From contig NZ_MVHJ01000044.1 of the NCBI RefSeq assembly GCF_002086115.1, positions 1 through 34,080 on the forward strand: DNA of 34,080 nt. The letters run 5' to 3'. Source of the DNA: Mycolicibacterium bacteremicum (GTDB lineage Bacteria > Actinomycetota > Actinomycetes > Mycobacteriales > Mycobacteriaceae). The position numbers were made by a program, and so were the translations under genes. Position 1 is the stretch's first letter. Every line of letters starts with the position of its first letter. The notes under the pieces were generated by a model, which saw only the letters and a program-made list of their open reading frames with translations, did no database searches and was not told the origin of the DNA. Shown in pieces: positions 1-7,807 of the stretch.

Positions 1-2
1 CC

Positions 3-170
3 ACCGAGATCCCGAGAACCAGGCACATCAGCCTCCTCGACCACGACAACCGCGAGCCCACCCTGCCCACCCGACAACGCACCCGACAACAGGACCGCGA
101 ATATCGCATCAACGCCGAACGCGTCCGCAACGCACTGGAGATCGCCCTCGACGGCGACCCGCCCTTTTAA
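3..170 (+). CDS. C-terminal fragment of a probable HNH endonuclease-like (DUF222/13E12 repeat) protein
   Basis: The reading frame is open from the left edge to a TAA at 168-170 and has no start in the window, so only the last 55 residues are visible. The tail is Arg/Thr/Gln-rich and ends in an R-T-R-Q-Q-D block, an I-N-A-E-R block and a terminal PPF. This resembles the conserved end of mycobacterial 13E12-repeat (DUF222 plus HNH) proteins, which typically finish with an RTR..D...AER...PPF pattern. That assignment rests on recall of the family tail only; the catalytic HNH motif would lie outside the window. The stop overlaps the stop of the convergent membrane protein gene by 4 bases. Confidence 0.45.
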   Translation, partial: TEIPRTRHISLLDHDNREPTLPTRQRTRQQDREYRINAERVRNALEIALDGDPPF

Positions 171-793
171 GAGTGCAGGTCGATCACTCCGGCCCGGACC
201 AGTAGCAGCACGCTGACCACCAGCACCCAGATCGGGAAGGCCAGCGTCAGCCACATGCTCAGGTCACTGGCGATCAGAAGCCCCACCGCCGCAACGTAGG
301 TCACGATCACCAGCCAGCGCGGCATCAGCTTGGTCTTGAGCCAGATGGTCGCCAGCGACATCATGAACACCGCCGCCATCCGGAGGGCATACGTCTTGGA
401 CACCGTCAACAGCACCATCTGGCCGAAGGCCGCGACGTCCGGATCCATCGCTGCGCCACTGCGTTCCAACCCGGCTCCGACACCGGCCGCCAGGAACATC
501 ATGGCCAGGAACAACAATCCACTGCCGATGAACACCGTCGAGAAGAACTTGTCTTCGTATGCTCCGAATCCGTCTCGCACCACTGCGATAAACCAGAGGA
601 ATGCGATACCCGCGAACGGCATCAGGGTCGCAGACACCCGCATATGACCGCTGGCGCCGTCGATCCACTGCGCACCCGACTCGGCGCCCTCGGGCAATGC
701 CAGCCGGATCAGCACCAGCGCCGTCCCGAACAGCAGCGCGAACAGCACGCCGGCCACCGCGGCGGCGTGGGGCGTGGTGAGGCGGGACGTCAC
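167..793 (-). CDS. Hypothetical integral membrane protein (208 aa)
   Basis: A 208-residue protein of unknown function, clearly polytopic. Hydrophobic stretches lie near residues 12-33, 55-72, 85-107, 124-150, 158-176 and 180-200, suggesting about six membrane helices. A GTG at 793 is taken as start; an ATG at 801 is in another frame and stops after three codons. It begins 18 bases after the stop of the upstream thioesterase gene and is probably the last cistron of a purA-thioesterase-membrane protein operon. M. tuberculosis has PPE genes at the equivalent place, so this gene belongs to a variable position. I recognise no catalytic motif. Confidence 0.75.
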   Translation of the reverse strand: MTSRLTTPHAAAVAGVLFALLFGTALVLIRLALPEGAESGAQWIDGASGHMRVSATLMPFAGIAFLWFIAVVRDGFGAYEDKFFSTVFIGSGLLFLAMMFLAAGVGAGLERSGAAMDPDVAAFGQMVLLTVSKTYALRMAAVFMMSLATIWLKTKLMPRWLVIVTYVAAVGLLIASDLSMWLTLAFPIWVLVVSVLLLVRAGVIDLHS

Positions 794-811
794 GCAGCCA
801 TGGTCACACGA

Positions 812-1456
812 TCACGGCTGGCCGGGCAGCAATCTGATCATCAGTCCGTTGCTCTCGGCCAGCACGTTGCCCTCGCCATCGAGCAGTTCGGCGTTAACGA
901 AAGCCTTCCGCCCCTCGGCGTCGCGCAACCAACCGCGCACCGTCAACGGGGTGTCGATGGGCGTCACGCGCCGATAGTCGACATGCAGGAATGCCGTGCG
1001 ACTGATCGGCCGGCCCGTCGCGTGGATCACCATGCCGAACACCGAGTCGAACAGCAGCGGCAGCACACCGCCGTGCACGGCATGATTGCCACCCACGTGA
1101 AAGCGGCTGAACTGCACCGTCAGCTCGACACCATCGGCCTCGAACTTGGTGACATGCCATGGCGGCATCAGCAGACTGCCCGCACCGGGCAGCGACGGCA
1201 CCCGGTTGGCCGGGCCGACTCCTTCGCCGGCCACCGACGGTTCCAGCAGCGCCACCAGCTGCTCGGTCAGATCGGCTGCGGCACCCCAGGTCTCGCTGTC
1301 GGGATTCGCCGATACGGCCAGGTCCTGGGCCCGGCGCATCGCGGTCAGGAAGCGTTCGAACCCGGGTCCGGGATCGGCCGCCTCGAACACCGGAAACCCA
1401 CCGTGCCGGTCGTACTCGGGATCCGCGCGCCGCGGATCAAGCCCGAAATCGGTCAC
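812..1456 (-). CDS. PaaI-like hotdog-fold thioesterase (Rv0356c-like)
   Basis: A 214-residue protein whose C-terminal half carries a hotdog (4HBT/PaaI) signature: a G-G-N-H-A-V-H-G-G-V-L-P motif followed by F-D-S-V-F-G-M, as in acyl-CoA thioesterases. The N-terminal half lacks the motif and matches the layout of the M. tuberculosis neighbour Rv0356c, which I recall as also about 214 residues. The start is placed at GTG 1456, which overlaps the purA TGA as GTGA. A longer reading from 1513 would run through the purA end and is unlikely. Substrate is unknown. The overlap implies translational coupling to purA, but a link to purine synthesis is only positional. Confidence 0.85.
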   Translation of the reverse strand: MTDFGLDPRRADPEYDRHGGFPVFEAADPGPGFERFLTAMRRAQDLAVSANPDSETWGAAADLTEQLVALLEPSVAGEGVGPANRVPSLPGAGSLLMPPWHVTKFEADGVELTVQFSRFHVGGNHAVHGGVLPLLFDSVFGMVIHATGRPISRTAFLHVDYRRVTPIDTPLTVRGWLRDAEGRKAFVNAELLDGEGNVLAESNGLMIRLLPGQP

Positions 1457-2742
1457 GCCAGGATGTCCCGGCGCACGATGGTCTGTTCCCGACCCGGCCC
1501 GACGCCGATGCACGAAACCTGGGCTCCGGCAAGCTCTTCGAGCCGCAACACATAATCACGCGCGTTCTTGGGCAGATCGTCGAATTCACGCGCGGCGGAG
1601 ATGTCCTCCCACCAGCCCGGCAGTTCCTCGTAGATCGGCTCGGCCTTGTGGATATCGGCCTGCGTCATCGGCATCTCGTCGGTGCGCTTGCCGTCCACGG
1701 TGTAACCGACGCACACCGGCACCGTCTCCAGGCTGGACAGCACGTCGAGCTTGGTCAGGAAGTAATCGGTGATGCCGTTGACGCGGGTCGCATACCGGGC
1801 GATCACGGCGTCGAACCAACCGCAGCGACGCGCGCGTCCGGTCGTCACGCCGACCTCGCCACCGGTCTTGGCCAGATACGCGCCGTGCTCGTCGAACAAT
1901 TCGGTCGGGAACGGGCCCGACCCCACCCGGGTGGTGTAGGCCTTCAAGATGCCCAGCACCGTCGTGATCCGCGTCGGCCCGATACCCGAGCCCACCGACG
2001 CGCCACCGGCGGTCGGGTTGGACGATGTCACGAACGGATAGGTCCCGTGGTCGACGTCGAGCAGGGTGCCCTGCGATCCCTCCAGCAGCACGGTCTCGCC
2101 GTCCTCGAGGGCCTGGTTCAGCAGCAGCCGGGCATCGGCGATGCGGTGCTTGAACCCCTCGGCCTGGGCCAGCAGGTTCTCGACGACCTCGGCCGGCTCG
2201 AGTGCCTTGCGGTTGTAGATCTTGACCAGCACCTGGTTCTTGAAGTCCAGGGCGGCCTCGATCTTGGCGGCCAGCAGTTCTTCGTCGAGCACATCGGCGA
2301 CCCGGATGCCGATGCGCGCGATCTTGTCCTGATAGCAGGGCCCGATACCGCGACCGGTCGTGCCGATCTTCTTGCTGCCCATGTACCGCTCGGTGACCTT
2401 GTCGATGGCGACGTGGTACGGCATGAGCAGGTGCGCGTCGGCGGAGATGAGCAGGCCCGACGTGTCGACCCCGCGCTCCTCCAGACCCGAGAGCTCCTTG
2501 AGCAGCACACCCGGGTCGACCACGACACCGTTGCCGATGACGTTGGTGACACCCGGGGTGAGGATGCCCGAGGGGATGAGGTGCAACGCGAAGTTCTCCC
2601 CGGTCGGCAACACCACGGTGTGACCCGCGTTGTTACCGCCCTGGTAGCGAACTACCCATTGCACACGTCCACCGAGTAGGTCGGTGGCTTTTCCTTTGCC
2701 CTCGTCACCCCACTGAGCGCCGATGAGCACGATTGCCGGCAT
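1453..2742 (-). CDS. purA: Adenylosuccinate synthetase PurA
   Basis: Catalyses the GTP-dependent joining of aspartate to IMP to give adenylosuccinate, the first committed step to AMP, in the cytosol. The 429-residue length is normal for the family. The N-terminal signature W-G-D-E-G-K-G-K lies at residues 11-18, with the catalytic Asp13, and N-N-A-G-H-T containing the catalytic His follows near residue 38. G-T-T-G-R-G-I-G-P, the E-G-S-Q-G-T-L-L-D-D-H-G-T-Y-like block (here L-D-V-D-H-G-T-Y) and the C-terminal G-V-G-P-G-R-E-Q-T are all present. The ATG at 2742 is preceded by a GGGAG-type ribosome site. It is divergent from the Rv0358-like gene and is the first gene of a leftward operon with the thioesterase. 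Confidence 0.98.
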   Translation of the reverse strand: MPAIVLIGAQWGDEGKGKATDLLGGRVQWVVRYQGGNNAGHTVVLPTGENFALHLIPSGILTPGVTNVIGNGVVVDPGVLLKELSGLEERGVDTSGLLISADAHLLMPYHVAIDKVTERYMGSKKIGTTGRGIGPCYQDKIARIGIRVADVLDEELLAAKIEAALDFKNQVLVKIYNRKALEPAEVVENLLAQAEGFKHRIADARLLLNQALEDGETVLLEGSQGTLLDVDHGTYPFVTSSNPTAGGASVGSGIGPTRITTVLGILKAYTTRVGSGPFPTELFDEHGAYLAKTGGEVGVTTGRARRCGWFDAVIARYATRVNGITDYFLTKLDVLSSLETVPVCVGYTVDGKRTDEMPMTQADIHKAEPIYEELPGWWEDISAAREFDDLPKNARDYVLRLEELAGAQVSCIGVGPGREQTIVRRDILA

Positions 2743-2811
2743 GGCATTTCTCCCGCTTAAAGTGATGCAGCCGGTGACCCACCCTATCCGAGCGGAGCCC
2801 TAGGAGTTGCG

Positions 2812-3393
2812 TTGGCCACAAATGACGTGGGCGTTCTGCTGTTCGGCGGGCGGCGCACACCCCGTGCGCTCCGCGGTTTGCCCAGCATTTCGGTCGATCA
2901 GGCCACCGATTTCCGGCGTCTCGTCGTGGTGGGCGCGGACAAGGATCTGGCCGCCGTCCTCAAGCAGCTGCTGCGAGCGGACCGCTTGGACATCGAGGTC
3001 GCGCAGGTGCGCCGGCCCTGGACGGCCCGCCGAGCGTTGTCCGGCAGCGCGACCCGTGTCCCGCTGATCCGGGACGAGACCGGGTCGGTGATCGTCGGTG
3101 CCGCGGTGTGGGTCGGTGAGAACTCCGCATTGACCGGCGAGGCCGTGGTCGACGACACCGTGCTGTTCGACGGCGAGGTGACCGCGGTGCGCGTCGAACC
3201 GATCCCTGACCAACCGGGTCTGCGCGCGACCGTGCTGACCCGGCACATGCGGCCCGGTCGCTGGGTGACCGGCCGGGCAGCCCAGCTCGGCACTCCGGGC
3301 GCACTCGTCATGCGCGACGGGGAACTGGGGACGCGGCCGGTGAAGAGGTCGACGTTCTATCGCCACACGCAGGGCTGGCTGGCCGTCCGGTGA
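2812..3393 (+). CDS. Conserved mycobacterial protein of unknown function (Rv0358-like)
   Basis: A 193-residue protein with no motif that I can assign. It is rich in beta-type hydrophobic strands, has no signal peptide and no membrane segment, and so is probably cytosolic. Its place between divergent purA and an M50-like gene matches Rv0358 of M. tuberculosis. The start is a TTG at 2812; the choice is supported by AGGAG at 2802-2806 five bases upstream and by the lack of a nearby in-frame ATG or GTG. A 69-base divergent promoter region separates it from purA. The next gene begins 29 bases downstream, so the two may be cotranscribed. Confidence 0.85.
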   Translation: MATNDVGVLLFGGRRTPRALRGLPSISVDQATDFRRLVVVGADKDLAAVLKQLLRADRLDIEVAQVRRPWTARRALSGSATRVPLIRDETGSVIVGAAVWVGENSALTGEAVVDDTVLFDGEVTAVRVEPIPDQPGLRATVLTRHMRPGRWVTGRAAQLGTPGALVMRDGELGTRPVKRSTFYRHTQGWLAVR

Positions 3394-3422
3394 CAAACCC
3401 GCGCAATAGGTAGCGTCGGGAC

Positions 3423-4202
3423 GTGAACATCAGACCGCTGCGTCAGTCGGTGCGCCCCAGCCCGATCTTCCTGGCGATCGTCGCGCTCACCATCGCCGGC
3501 GGGGTCGGCGCCTGGTTCTGTGCTGACCGGGTCGAGCCGCTGTCCTACGCGTCGGTGTTCGTCCTGGTGATCGCGGGCTGGCTGGTGTCGCTCTGCCTGC
3601 ACGAGTTCGGCCATGCCTATACCGCGTGGCGCTTCGGCGACCACAACGTCGAGGTCCGCGGGTACCTGACGCTCAACCCCCTGAAGTACGCCAATCCCCT
3701 GCTGTCGCTCGGCCTTCCGATGCTGTTCATCGCCATCGGCGGGATCGGGCTGCCGGGCGGTGCGGTCTACCTGCACACCTCGTGGATGACCGCACGGCAA
3801 CGCACCCAGGTCAGCCTGGCCGGCCCGCTGGCCAACCTGGTGTTGGCCGTCGCGCTGCTGGCCGCGACGCGGCTGTTCTACGACCCCGCCCACGCGGTGT
3901 TCTGGGCCGGCGTGGCCTTCCTGGGCTTCCTGCAGGTGACCGCGGTCCTGCTGAACCTGCTGCCGATCCCGGGTCTCGACGGGTACAACGCACTGGAACC
4001 GCACCTGAAGCCGGAGACGCAGCGCGCCCTGAACCCGGTCAAACAGTGGGGCTTCATCATCCTGCTGGTCGTGCTGCTGGTGCCGCAGCTCAACCAGTTG
4101 TTCTTCGGTGCGGTGTTCTGGTTCGTCGAGCTGTCCGGCGTGCCCAGCCAGTTGTCGATGCTGGGCGGCGGCCTGACCCGGTTCTGGTCCGCCTGGCTGT
4201 GA
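3423..4202 (+). CDS. Membrane metalloprotease-like protein, site-2 protease (M50) family (Rv0359-like)
   Basis: A 259-residue polytopic membrane protein, the length I recall for Rv0359. The zinc-binding HExxH motif is present as H-E-F-G-H at residues 60-64 within a membrane segment. A second M50 element, N-L-L-P-I-P-G-L-D-G at residues 178-187, supplies the third ligand, probably Asp186. Helices lie near 14-33, 41-59, 95-115, 130-150, 158-180 and 205-250. It lacks PDZ or CBS domains, so it is a minimal member of the family. The start is GTG 3423. The substrate is not known; some relatives cleave membrane anti-sigma factors, but that is family knowledge and not shown here. Confidence 0.9.
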   Translation: MNIRPLRQSVRPSPIFLAIVALTIAGGVGAWFCADRVEPLSYASVFVLVIAGWLVSLCLHEFGHAYTAWRFGDHNVEVRGYLTLNPLKYANPLLSLGLPMLFIAIGGIGLPGGAVYLHTSWMTARQRTQVSLAGPLANLVLAVALLAATRLFYDPAHAVFWAGVAFLGFLQVTAVLLNLLPIPGLDGYNALEPHLKPETQRALNPVKQWGFIILLVVLLVPQLNQLFFGAVFWFVELSGVPSQLSMLGGGLTRFWSAWL

Positions 4203-4214
4203 CCCCCTTGCGAC

Positions 4215-4234
4215 ATATGCATACTTCCGCATAT
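4215..4234. promoter_or_regulatory. Inverted repeat just upstream of the cation exporter, candidate metal-sensor operator
   Basis: ATATGC (4215-4220) and GCATAT (4229-4234) form a perfect 6-bp inverted repeat with an 8-base spacer, ending 10 bases before the exporter ATG. It is an AT-rich island in GC-rich DNA. Size and position fit an ArsR/SmtB- or MerR-type operator overlapping a core promoter. No regulator gene for it is adjacent, so the protein would act in trans. Confidence 0.5.
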
Positions 4235-4244
4235 ATTCGCCGTT

Positions 4245-5135
4245 ATGGGAGCCGGATACGACCACAGCCACTCCGGCGGTGACACGCGCGTCGGACGCAT
4301 GATGATCGGCGCGGCGATCCTGGCCACGTTCTTCGTGGTCGAGCTCGTCACCGCGCTGAGCATCAACTCGATCGCCCTGCTCGCCGATGCCGGGCACATG
4401 CTCACCGACCTGGTCGCCATGTTCATGGGCCTGACGGCGGTGCTGCTGGCCCGCCGCGGCTCCACCTCGCCCGCGCGCACCTACGGCTGGCACCGCGCCG
4501 AGGTCTTCACCGCCGTCGCCAACGCCGCACTGCTGCTCGGTGTTGCCGGCTTCATCCTCTACGAGGCCATCGAACGACTGGGCGCGGCTCCCGATGTCCC
4601 CGGCGTCCCGCTGATCGTCGTCGCGCTGGCCGGCCTGCTGGCCAACGCCGTCGTGGTGCTGCTGCTGCGCTCGGATTCCGAGCACAGCCTGGCGGTCAAG
4701 GGCGCCTACATGGAGGTCGTCGCCGACACGGTCGGCAGCATCGGCGTGCTGATCGCCGGCATCGTCACCGTCACCACCGGTTGGCCGTACGCCGACGTCG
4801 TCGTCGCCGTCCTGGTCGCGCTGTGGGTGCTGCCACGCGCCTTCGCCCTGGCCCGCGCCGCGCTGCGGATCCTCAGCGAGTCCTCACCGCGGCACATCGA
4901 CGTCGACGAACTGCGGACCGCGCTGGAGAAGGTCGACGGTGTCACCGGCGTGCACGATCTGCACGTGTGGACGCTGGTGCCCGGCAGGGACATGGCCACC
5001 GCGCATCTGACGAGCAGTTCGGACACCGCCCGGGTGCTGGTCGACGCGCAGGCGGTGCTGGCCGCACGCGGCCTGGAACACGCCACCGTCCAGGTGGAGG
5101 CCGCCGACGGCGACTGCGGGGCCCACGGCTGTTGA
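4245..5135 (+). CDS. Cation diffusion facilitator (CDF/ZnT) metal exporter
   Basis: A 296-residue inner-membrane transporter of the CDF family that would export a divalent metal (Zn, Co or similar) in exchange for protons. It starts with a His-containing H-S-H-S segment and has six predicted helices followed by a cytosolic domain from about residue 210. The TM2 site is intact as H51 and D55 in D-A-G-H-M-L-T-D. The TM5 site reads E157-x-x-x-D161 where ZnT/CzcD proteins usually have His-x-x-x-Asp, which may alter metal choice. The start is ATG 4245. An AT-rich palindrome lies immediately upstream. M. tuberculosis has no such gene between Rv0359 and Rv0360c as I recall, so this looks like an insertion into a conserved block. 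Confidence 0.92.
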   Translation: MGAGYDHSHSGGDTRVGRMMIGAAILATFFVVELVTALSINSIALLADAGHMLTDLVAMFMGLTAVLLARRGSTSPARTYGWHRAEVFTAVANAALLLGVAGFILYEAIERLGAAPDVPGVPLIVVALAGLLANAVVVLLLRSDSEHSLAVKGAYMEVVADTVGSIGVLIAGIVTVTTGWPYADVVVAVLVALWVLPRAFALARAALRILSESSPRHIDVDELRTALEKVDGVTGVHDLHVWTLVPGRDMATAHLTSSSDTARVLVDAQAVLAARGLEHATVQVEAADGDCGAHGC

Positions 5136-5145
5136 GGACGGGCGG

Positions 5146-5562
5146 TCAGGCCAGCCCGAGTGCGGCCCGCGCGCCGGGATCGCAGTCGTCGAGCAGGTCC
5201 AGGCAGCGCGCGTACTCCGGGGTCTCCCCGATGATCTGCGCTGCCCGGGCCAGCGCGGCCACGCAGCGCAGGAAGCCGCGGTTGGGTTCGTGCGCATACG
5301 GCACCGGGCCGAAGCCCTTCCACCCGTTGCGGCGCAGCTGATCGAGGCCGCGGTGGTAGCCGGTGCGCGCGTAGGCGTAGGCGGTGACGGGCTGGTCCTC
5401 GGCCAGCGCGGCCTCGGCCAGCGCCGCCCAGGCGACCGACGCACTCGGGTGCGCCCCCGCCACGATGGCGGGATCTTCGCCGGCGGCCAGATCCCCTTCC
5501 GCCTCGGTGTCACCCGGCAGCAGCACCGGATCCGGCCCCAGCAGGTCGCCCATTCGCGTCAT
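5146..5562 (-). CDS. DUF3151 family protein (Rv0360c-like)
   Basis: A 138-residue protein matching the small conserved actinobacterial DUF3151 family, function unknown. It opens with M-T-R-M-G-D-L-L-G-P-D-P and has alanine-rich helical repeats followed by a conserved A-Y-A-R-T-G-Y-H-R-G-L-D-x-L-R-x-N-G-W-K-G region, which looks TPR-like in spacing. There is no signal peptide or membrane segment. The start is ATG 5562, with ATG 5553 as an alternative; an open frame extends upstream to 5655 but that would cross the divergent gene. It converges with the CDF exporter with a 10-base gap and diverges from the Rv0361-like gene. Confidence 0.87.
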   Translation of the reverse strand: MTRMGDLLGPDPVLLPGDTEAEGDLAAGEDPAIVAGAHPSASVAWAALAEAALAEDQPVTAYAYARTGYHRGLDQLRRNGWKGFGPVPYAHEPNRGFLRCVAALARAAQIIGETPEYARCLDLLDDCDPGARAALGLA

Positions 5563-5642
5563 GCGCCTATTGTGCCGTGCGGGGATATGCCGCCAGTGAT
5601 TAGGCTTGCGGAGAGCGTTCGCGAGGGAGGACTGCAGTAGGG

Positions 5643-6332
5643 ATGTCGAACCCAACAGGACCCGAGGACGGCAAGACCGAGCCCACGGACGCAGCGGAGG
5701 CCGAGGATTCCTCGGAGCGCCGGTTCACCGCGCCGTCCGGTTTCGACGGCTCGACCCAGATCATCCGGTCGGTGCCCGAGCCACCCACCGAGATCTTCGC
5801 CGCGGGCGAGCCCACGGAGATGATCGACACCTCCAAAGTGGCTGCACCCCAGGTGATCCCACCGCGCGATGACGCACCCAAGGCGGCGACGCGACGGCGC
5901 AGCTGGGGCTGGGTGATCGCGGTGGTACTGGTGATCGCCGCGGTGGCCGCGGTGGCCATCTTGGGCACCGTGCTGCTGACCCGCGGCAACGACGGCGCGG
6001 CCTCCCAGGAGGAGCAGGTGCGCTCGACCATCGAGAACTTCGACGTCGCCATCCAGAACGGTGACCTGGCCGCGCTGCGCGGTCTGACCTGCGGCGCCAC
6101 CCGCGACAGCTACGTCCGCTACGACGACAAGGCGTGGACCGAAACGCACCGCCGGGTCGCGGCCGCCAAGCAGTACCCGGTGGTGGCCAGCATCGACGAG
6201 GTCGTGGTGGTCGACGACCACGCCGAGGCCAACGTCACCTCGTTCATGGCCTACGCCCCGCAGACGCGGTCGACGCGCAGCTTCGATCTGCAGTTCCGCG
6301 ACGACCAGTGGAAGATCTGCCAGAACGGGTGA
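5643..6332 (+). CDS. Single-pass membrane protein with DUF4878/NTF2-like extracytoplasmic domain (Rv0361-like)
   Basis: A 229-residue protein with an acidic, Pro/Thr-rich cytosolic N-terminus (about 1-80), one membrane helix at about residues 91-113 after a basic R-R-R-S-W cluster, and an outward-facing domain of about 110 residues. That domain has the layout of the DUF4878/lumazine-binding (NTF2-like) fold, with an E-E-Q-V-R-S-T-I-E-N-F helix, the G-D-L-A-A-L turn and terminal strands. Its position matches Rv0361. A GGAGG at about 5626-5630 lies upstream of ATG 5643. The role is unknown. The M. tuberculosis neighbour mgtE is not here; an XRE/SDR block follows instead. Confidence 0.85.
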   Translation: MSNPTGPEDGKTEPTDAAEAEDSSERRFTAPSGFDGSTQIIRSVPEPPTEIFAAGEPTEMIDTSKVAAPQVIPPRDDAPKAATRRRSWGWVIAVVLVIAAVAAVAILGTVLLTRGNDGAASQEEQVRSTIENFDVAIQNGDLAALRGLTCGATRDSYVRYDDKAWTETHRRVAAAKQYPVVASIDEVVVVDDHAEANVTSFMAYAPQTRSTRSFDLQFRDDQWKICQNG

Positions 6333-6336
6333 GCTG

Positions 6337-6351
6337 CCGGTCTCGGACCGG
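6337..6351. terminator. Small hairpin between convergent genes
   Basis: CCGGTC (6337-6342), loop TCG and GACCGG (6346-6351) form a perfect 6-bp stem in the 29-base gap between two convergent stops. It could act as a shared weak terminator. There is no T-run, so the call rests on position and stem only. Confidence 0.35.
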
Positions 6352-6361
6352 ATGAGAAGAA

Positions 6362-6781
6362 CTAGCGGGCGCCCAGTTGTTCGAGCACCGAGAACAGGTT
6401 GGCCACGCCCCAGTGTTCGACGATCTGTCCATCGCGCACCCGCATCGCATCGACGGTGTCGAACTGCACGGTTCGCCCGGTGGCGGGGATGCCGAGAAAG
6501 TCACCCTGGTGTGTCCCGTGATAGGTCTTGAACGTCGTCACGACGTCGCCGTCGGCGGTCTGCCAGTGGATCTCGGGCCGGAAATCCGGGAACGCATCGC
6601 GCAGCCGGTGATACAGCACCCGGACGCCGTCTTTGTCGGCACTGGTGCCGGGCTGTGGCGTGTGGTCGACGAAGTCGTCGGCGAACAACTTCTCGAACAG
6701 CTCGAAATCGCCCTGCCCCTGCACTCTCTCGGTGTTGAGGCGGACTATGTCGATCGCGGCCAGTTCGACATCATCGTGCAC
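6362..6781 (-). CDS. SnoaL-like / ester-cyclase-type NTF2-fold protein
   Basis: A 139-residue protein of the SnoaL-like polyketide cyclase (NTF2-like) group. Visible features are the N-terminal helix, an F-A-D-D-F-V-D-H-T-P strand-turn, an A-F-P-D-F helix end, a G-x-x-x-G-x-P-A-T-G-R-T-V turn and a terminal W-G-V-A-N-L-F. Such proteins may be cyclases, hydrolases or ligand binders; the substrate is not predictable here. The start is GTG 6781, preceded by AAGGAG (6789-6794) with good spacing. It overlaps the end of the XRE regulator by 11 bases, so the two are probably one transcript with coupled translation. Confidence 0.82.
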   Translation of the reverse strand: MHDDVELAAIDIVRLNTERVQGQGDFELFEKLFADDFVDHTPQPGTSADKDGVRVLYHRLRDAFPDFRPEIHWQTADGDVVTTFKTYHGTHQGDFLGIPATGRTVQFDTVDAMRVRDGQIVEHWGVANLFSVLEQLGAR

Positions 6782-7661
6782 GGTGGGGCTCCTTGTCGGA
6801 CGAGGGGGCGGGGGCGACCGGCTCGTGCCAGTTCGCCAGGAGTCGTAGGGCATTGTCCGAAGCGGAATTCGGCTCTGCGGTGTAGACGATCAAGGTCTGG
6901 TCTTCGTCACCGCACGGGTTCAGCGCCTGATAGGTGACCGTCAGTTCGCCGACGACCGGGTGATGGTAGCGCTTGGAACCGGTGGTCCGGCGCTGTACAT
7001 CGTGCCGGGACCACCACGTCCGGAACTCCCGCGAGTGGATCGACAGTTCACCGATCAAGGCCGACAGTCTGGGGTCGTCGGGATATCGACCGGCGTCGTG
7101 CCGCAGCATCGCCACCGTGTCGATGGCGACCTGCGCCCAGTCGGCGTAGAGCTCACGCGCGTGCGGGTCGAGGAAGACGAAGCGCGCCTGATTCCGGTCG
7201 GCGGCAGGAAGCCGGCGGAAGTTCACGATCAACGCCCCGGCGAGCCGGTTGTGGGCCAGCACATCCAGCCGCCTGCCCAGGACGAACGCCGGCGAGCTGA
7301 CCAGATCCAGCCGGTCCAGCAGACTCAGCGTCTCCTGACCGACCCGTTGCGGACGGAGACGTTTGTGCCGCTTTGCAGGTTGTGGCCGGCCGAGCTGGTG
7401 GAGATGGTCGCGCTCGACATCGTCGAGCTGCAGCGCGGTCGCCAGCGCGTCCAGCACGTCGACCGAGGCGCTACGGCTGCGGCCCTGTTCGAGCCGCGTG
7501 TAGTAATCGACACTCACACCGGCCAACTGGGCGAGCTCCTCGCGGCGCAGTCCCGGCACCCGTCGGCGCGCCGACTGTCCCGTCAGCCCGACAGCCGCCG
7601 GGGACAGCCGCGCCCTGCGGGTGCTCAAGAAGTCGGCCAGCTCCGACCGGTTGCTGTTCAC
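6771..7661 (-). CDS. XRE-family regulator with MmyB-like ligand-binding domain
   Basis: A 296-residue transcription regulator. The N-terminal helix-turn-helix is at about residues 36-65, with the typical V-P-G-L-R-R-E-E-L-A-Q-L-A-G-V-S-x-x-Y-Y-T-R-L-E-Q-G-R signature. A PAS-like MmyB-type ligand-binding domain follows from about residue 105 (N-R-L-A near 137 and the H-P-V-V-G-E-L-T-V-T-Y block near 240). In actinobacteria this class often controls an adjacent, divergent oxidoreductase gene, and here a short-chain dehydrogenase starts 146 bases away in the opposite direction. The intergenic stretch holds a 21-bp inverted repeat that is a good candidate operator. The likely inducer is a small molecule that the SDR or SnoaL protein handles, which is inference. 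Confidence 0.92.
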   Translation of the reverse strand: MNSNRSELADFLSTRRARLSPAAVGLTGQSARRRVPGLRREELAQLAGVSVDYYTRLEQGRSRSASVDVLDALATALQLDDVERDHLHQLGRPQPAKRHKRLRPQRVGQETLSLLDRLDLVSSPAFVLGRRLDVLAHNRLAGALIVNFRRLPAADRNQARFVFLDPHARELYADWAQVAIDTVAMLRHDAGRYPDDPRLSALIGELSIHSREFRTWWSRHDVQRRTTGSKRYHHPVVGELTVTYQALNPCGDEDQTLIVYTAEPNSASDNALRLLANWHEPVAPAPSSDKEPHRAR

Positions 7662-7771
7662 CCGTCAAGTTTCGCGCGAGTTGCGTGGGCCGTCATGTCC
7701 GAGGGTGGCCCAGTTGATCCCTGGATCGAATGGGCCGGTTCCGTGGCGTCTGCGGCGCCGCCTCACCGGTT

Positions 7772-7792
7772 GTGTGGAGTGCACGTCCACAC
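7772..7792. promoter_or_regulatory. Perfect 7-bp inverted repeat, candidate operator for the XRE regulator
   Basis: GTGTGGA (7772-7778) and TCCACAC (7786-7792) flank a 7-base spacer, GTGCACG. It sits between the divergent regulator and SDR genes, just before the SDR ribosome site (AAAGGA, about 7794-7799). Binding here would block SDR transcription. It could also fold as an RNA hairpin in the SDR leader. Confidence 0.5.
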
Positions 7793-7807
7793 GAAAGGAA
7801 CACCCTG

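Noticed and set aside
1159..2679. 506-codon open frame antisense to purA
   Set aside because: It is the complement of purA and the thioesterase; the purA signatures decide the coding strand.
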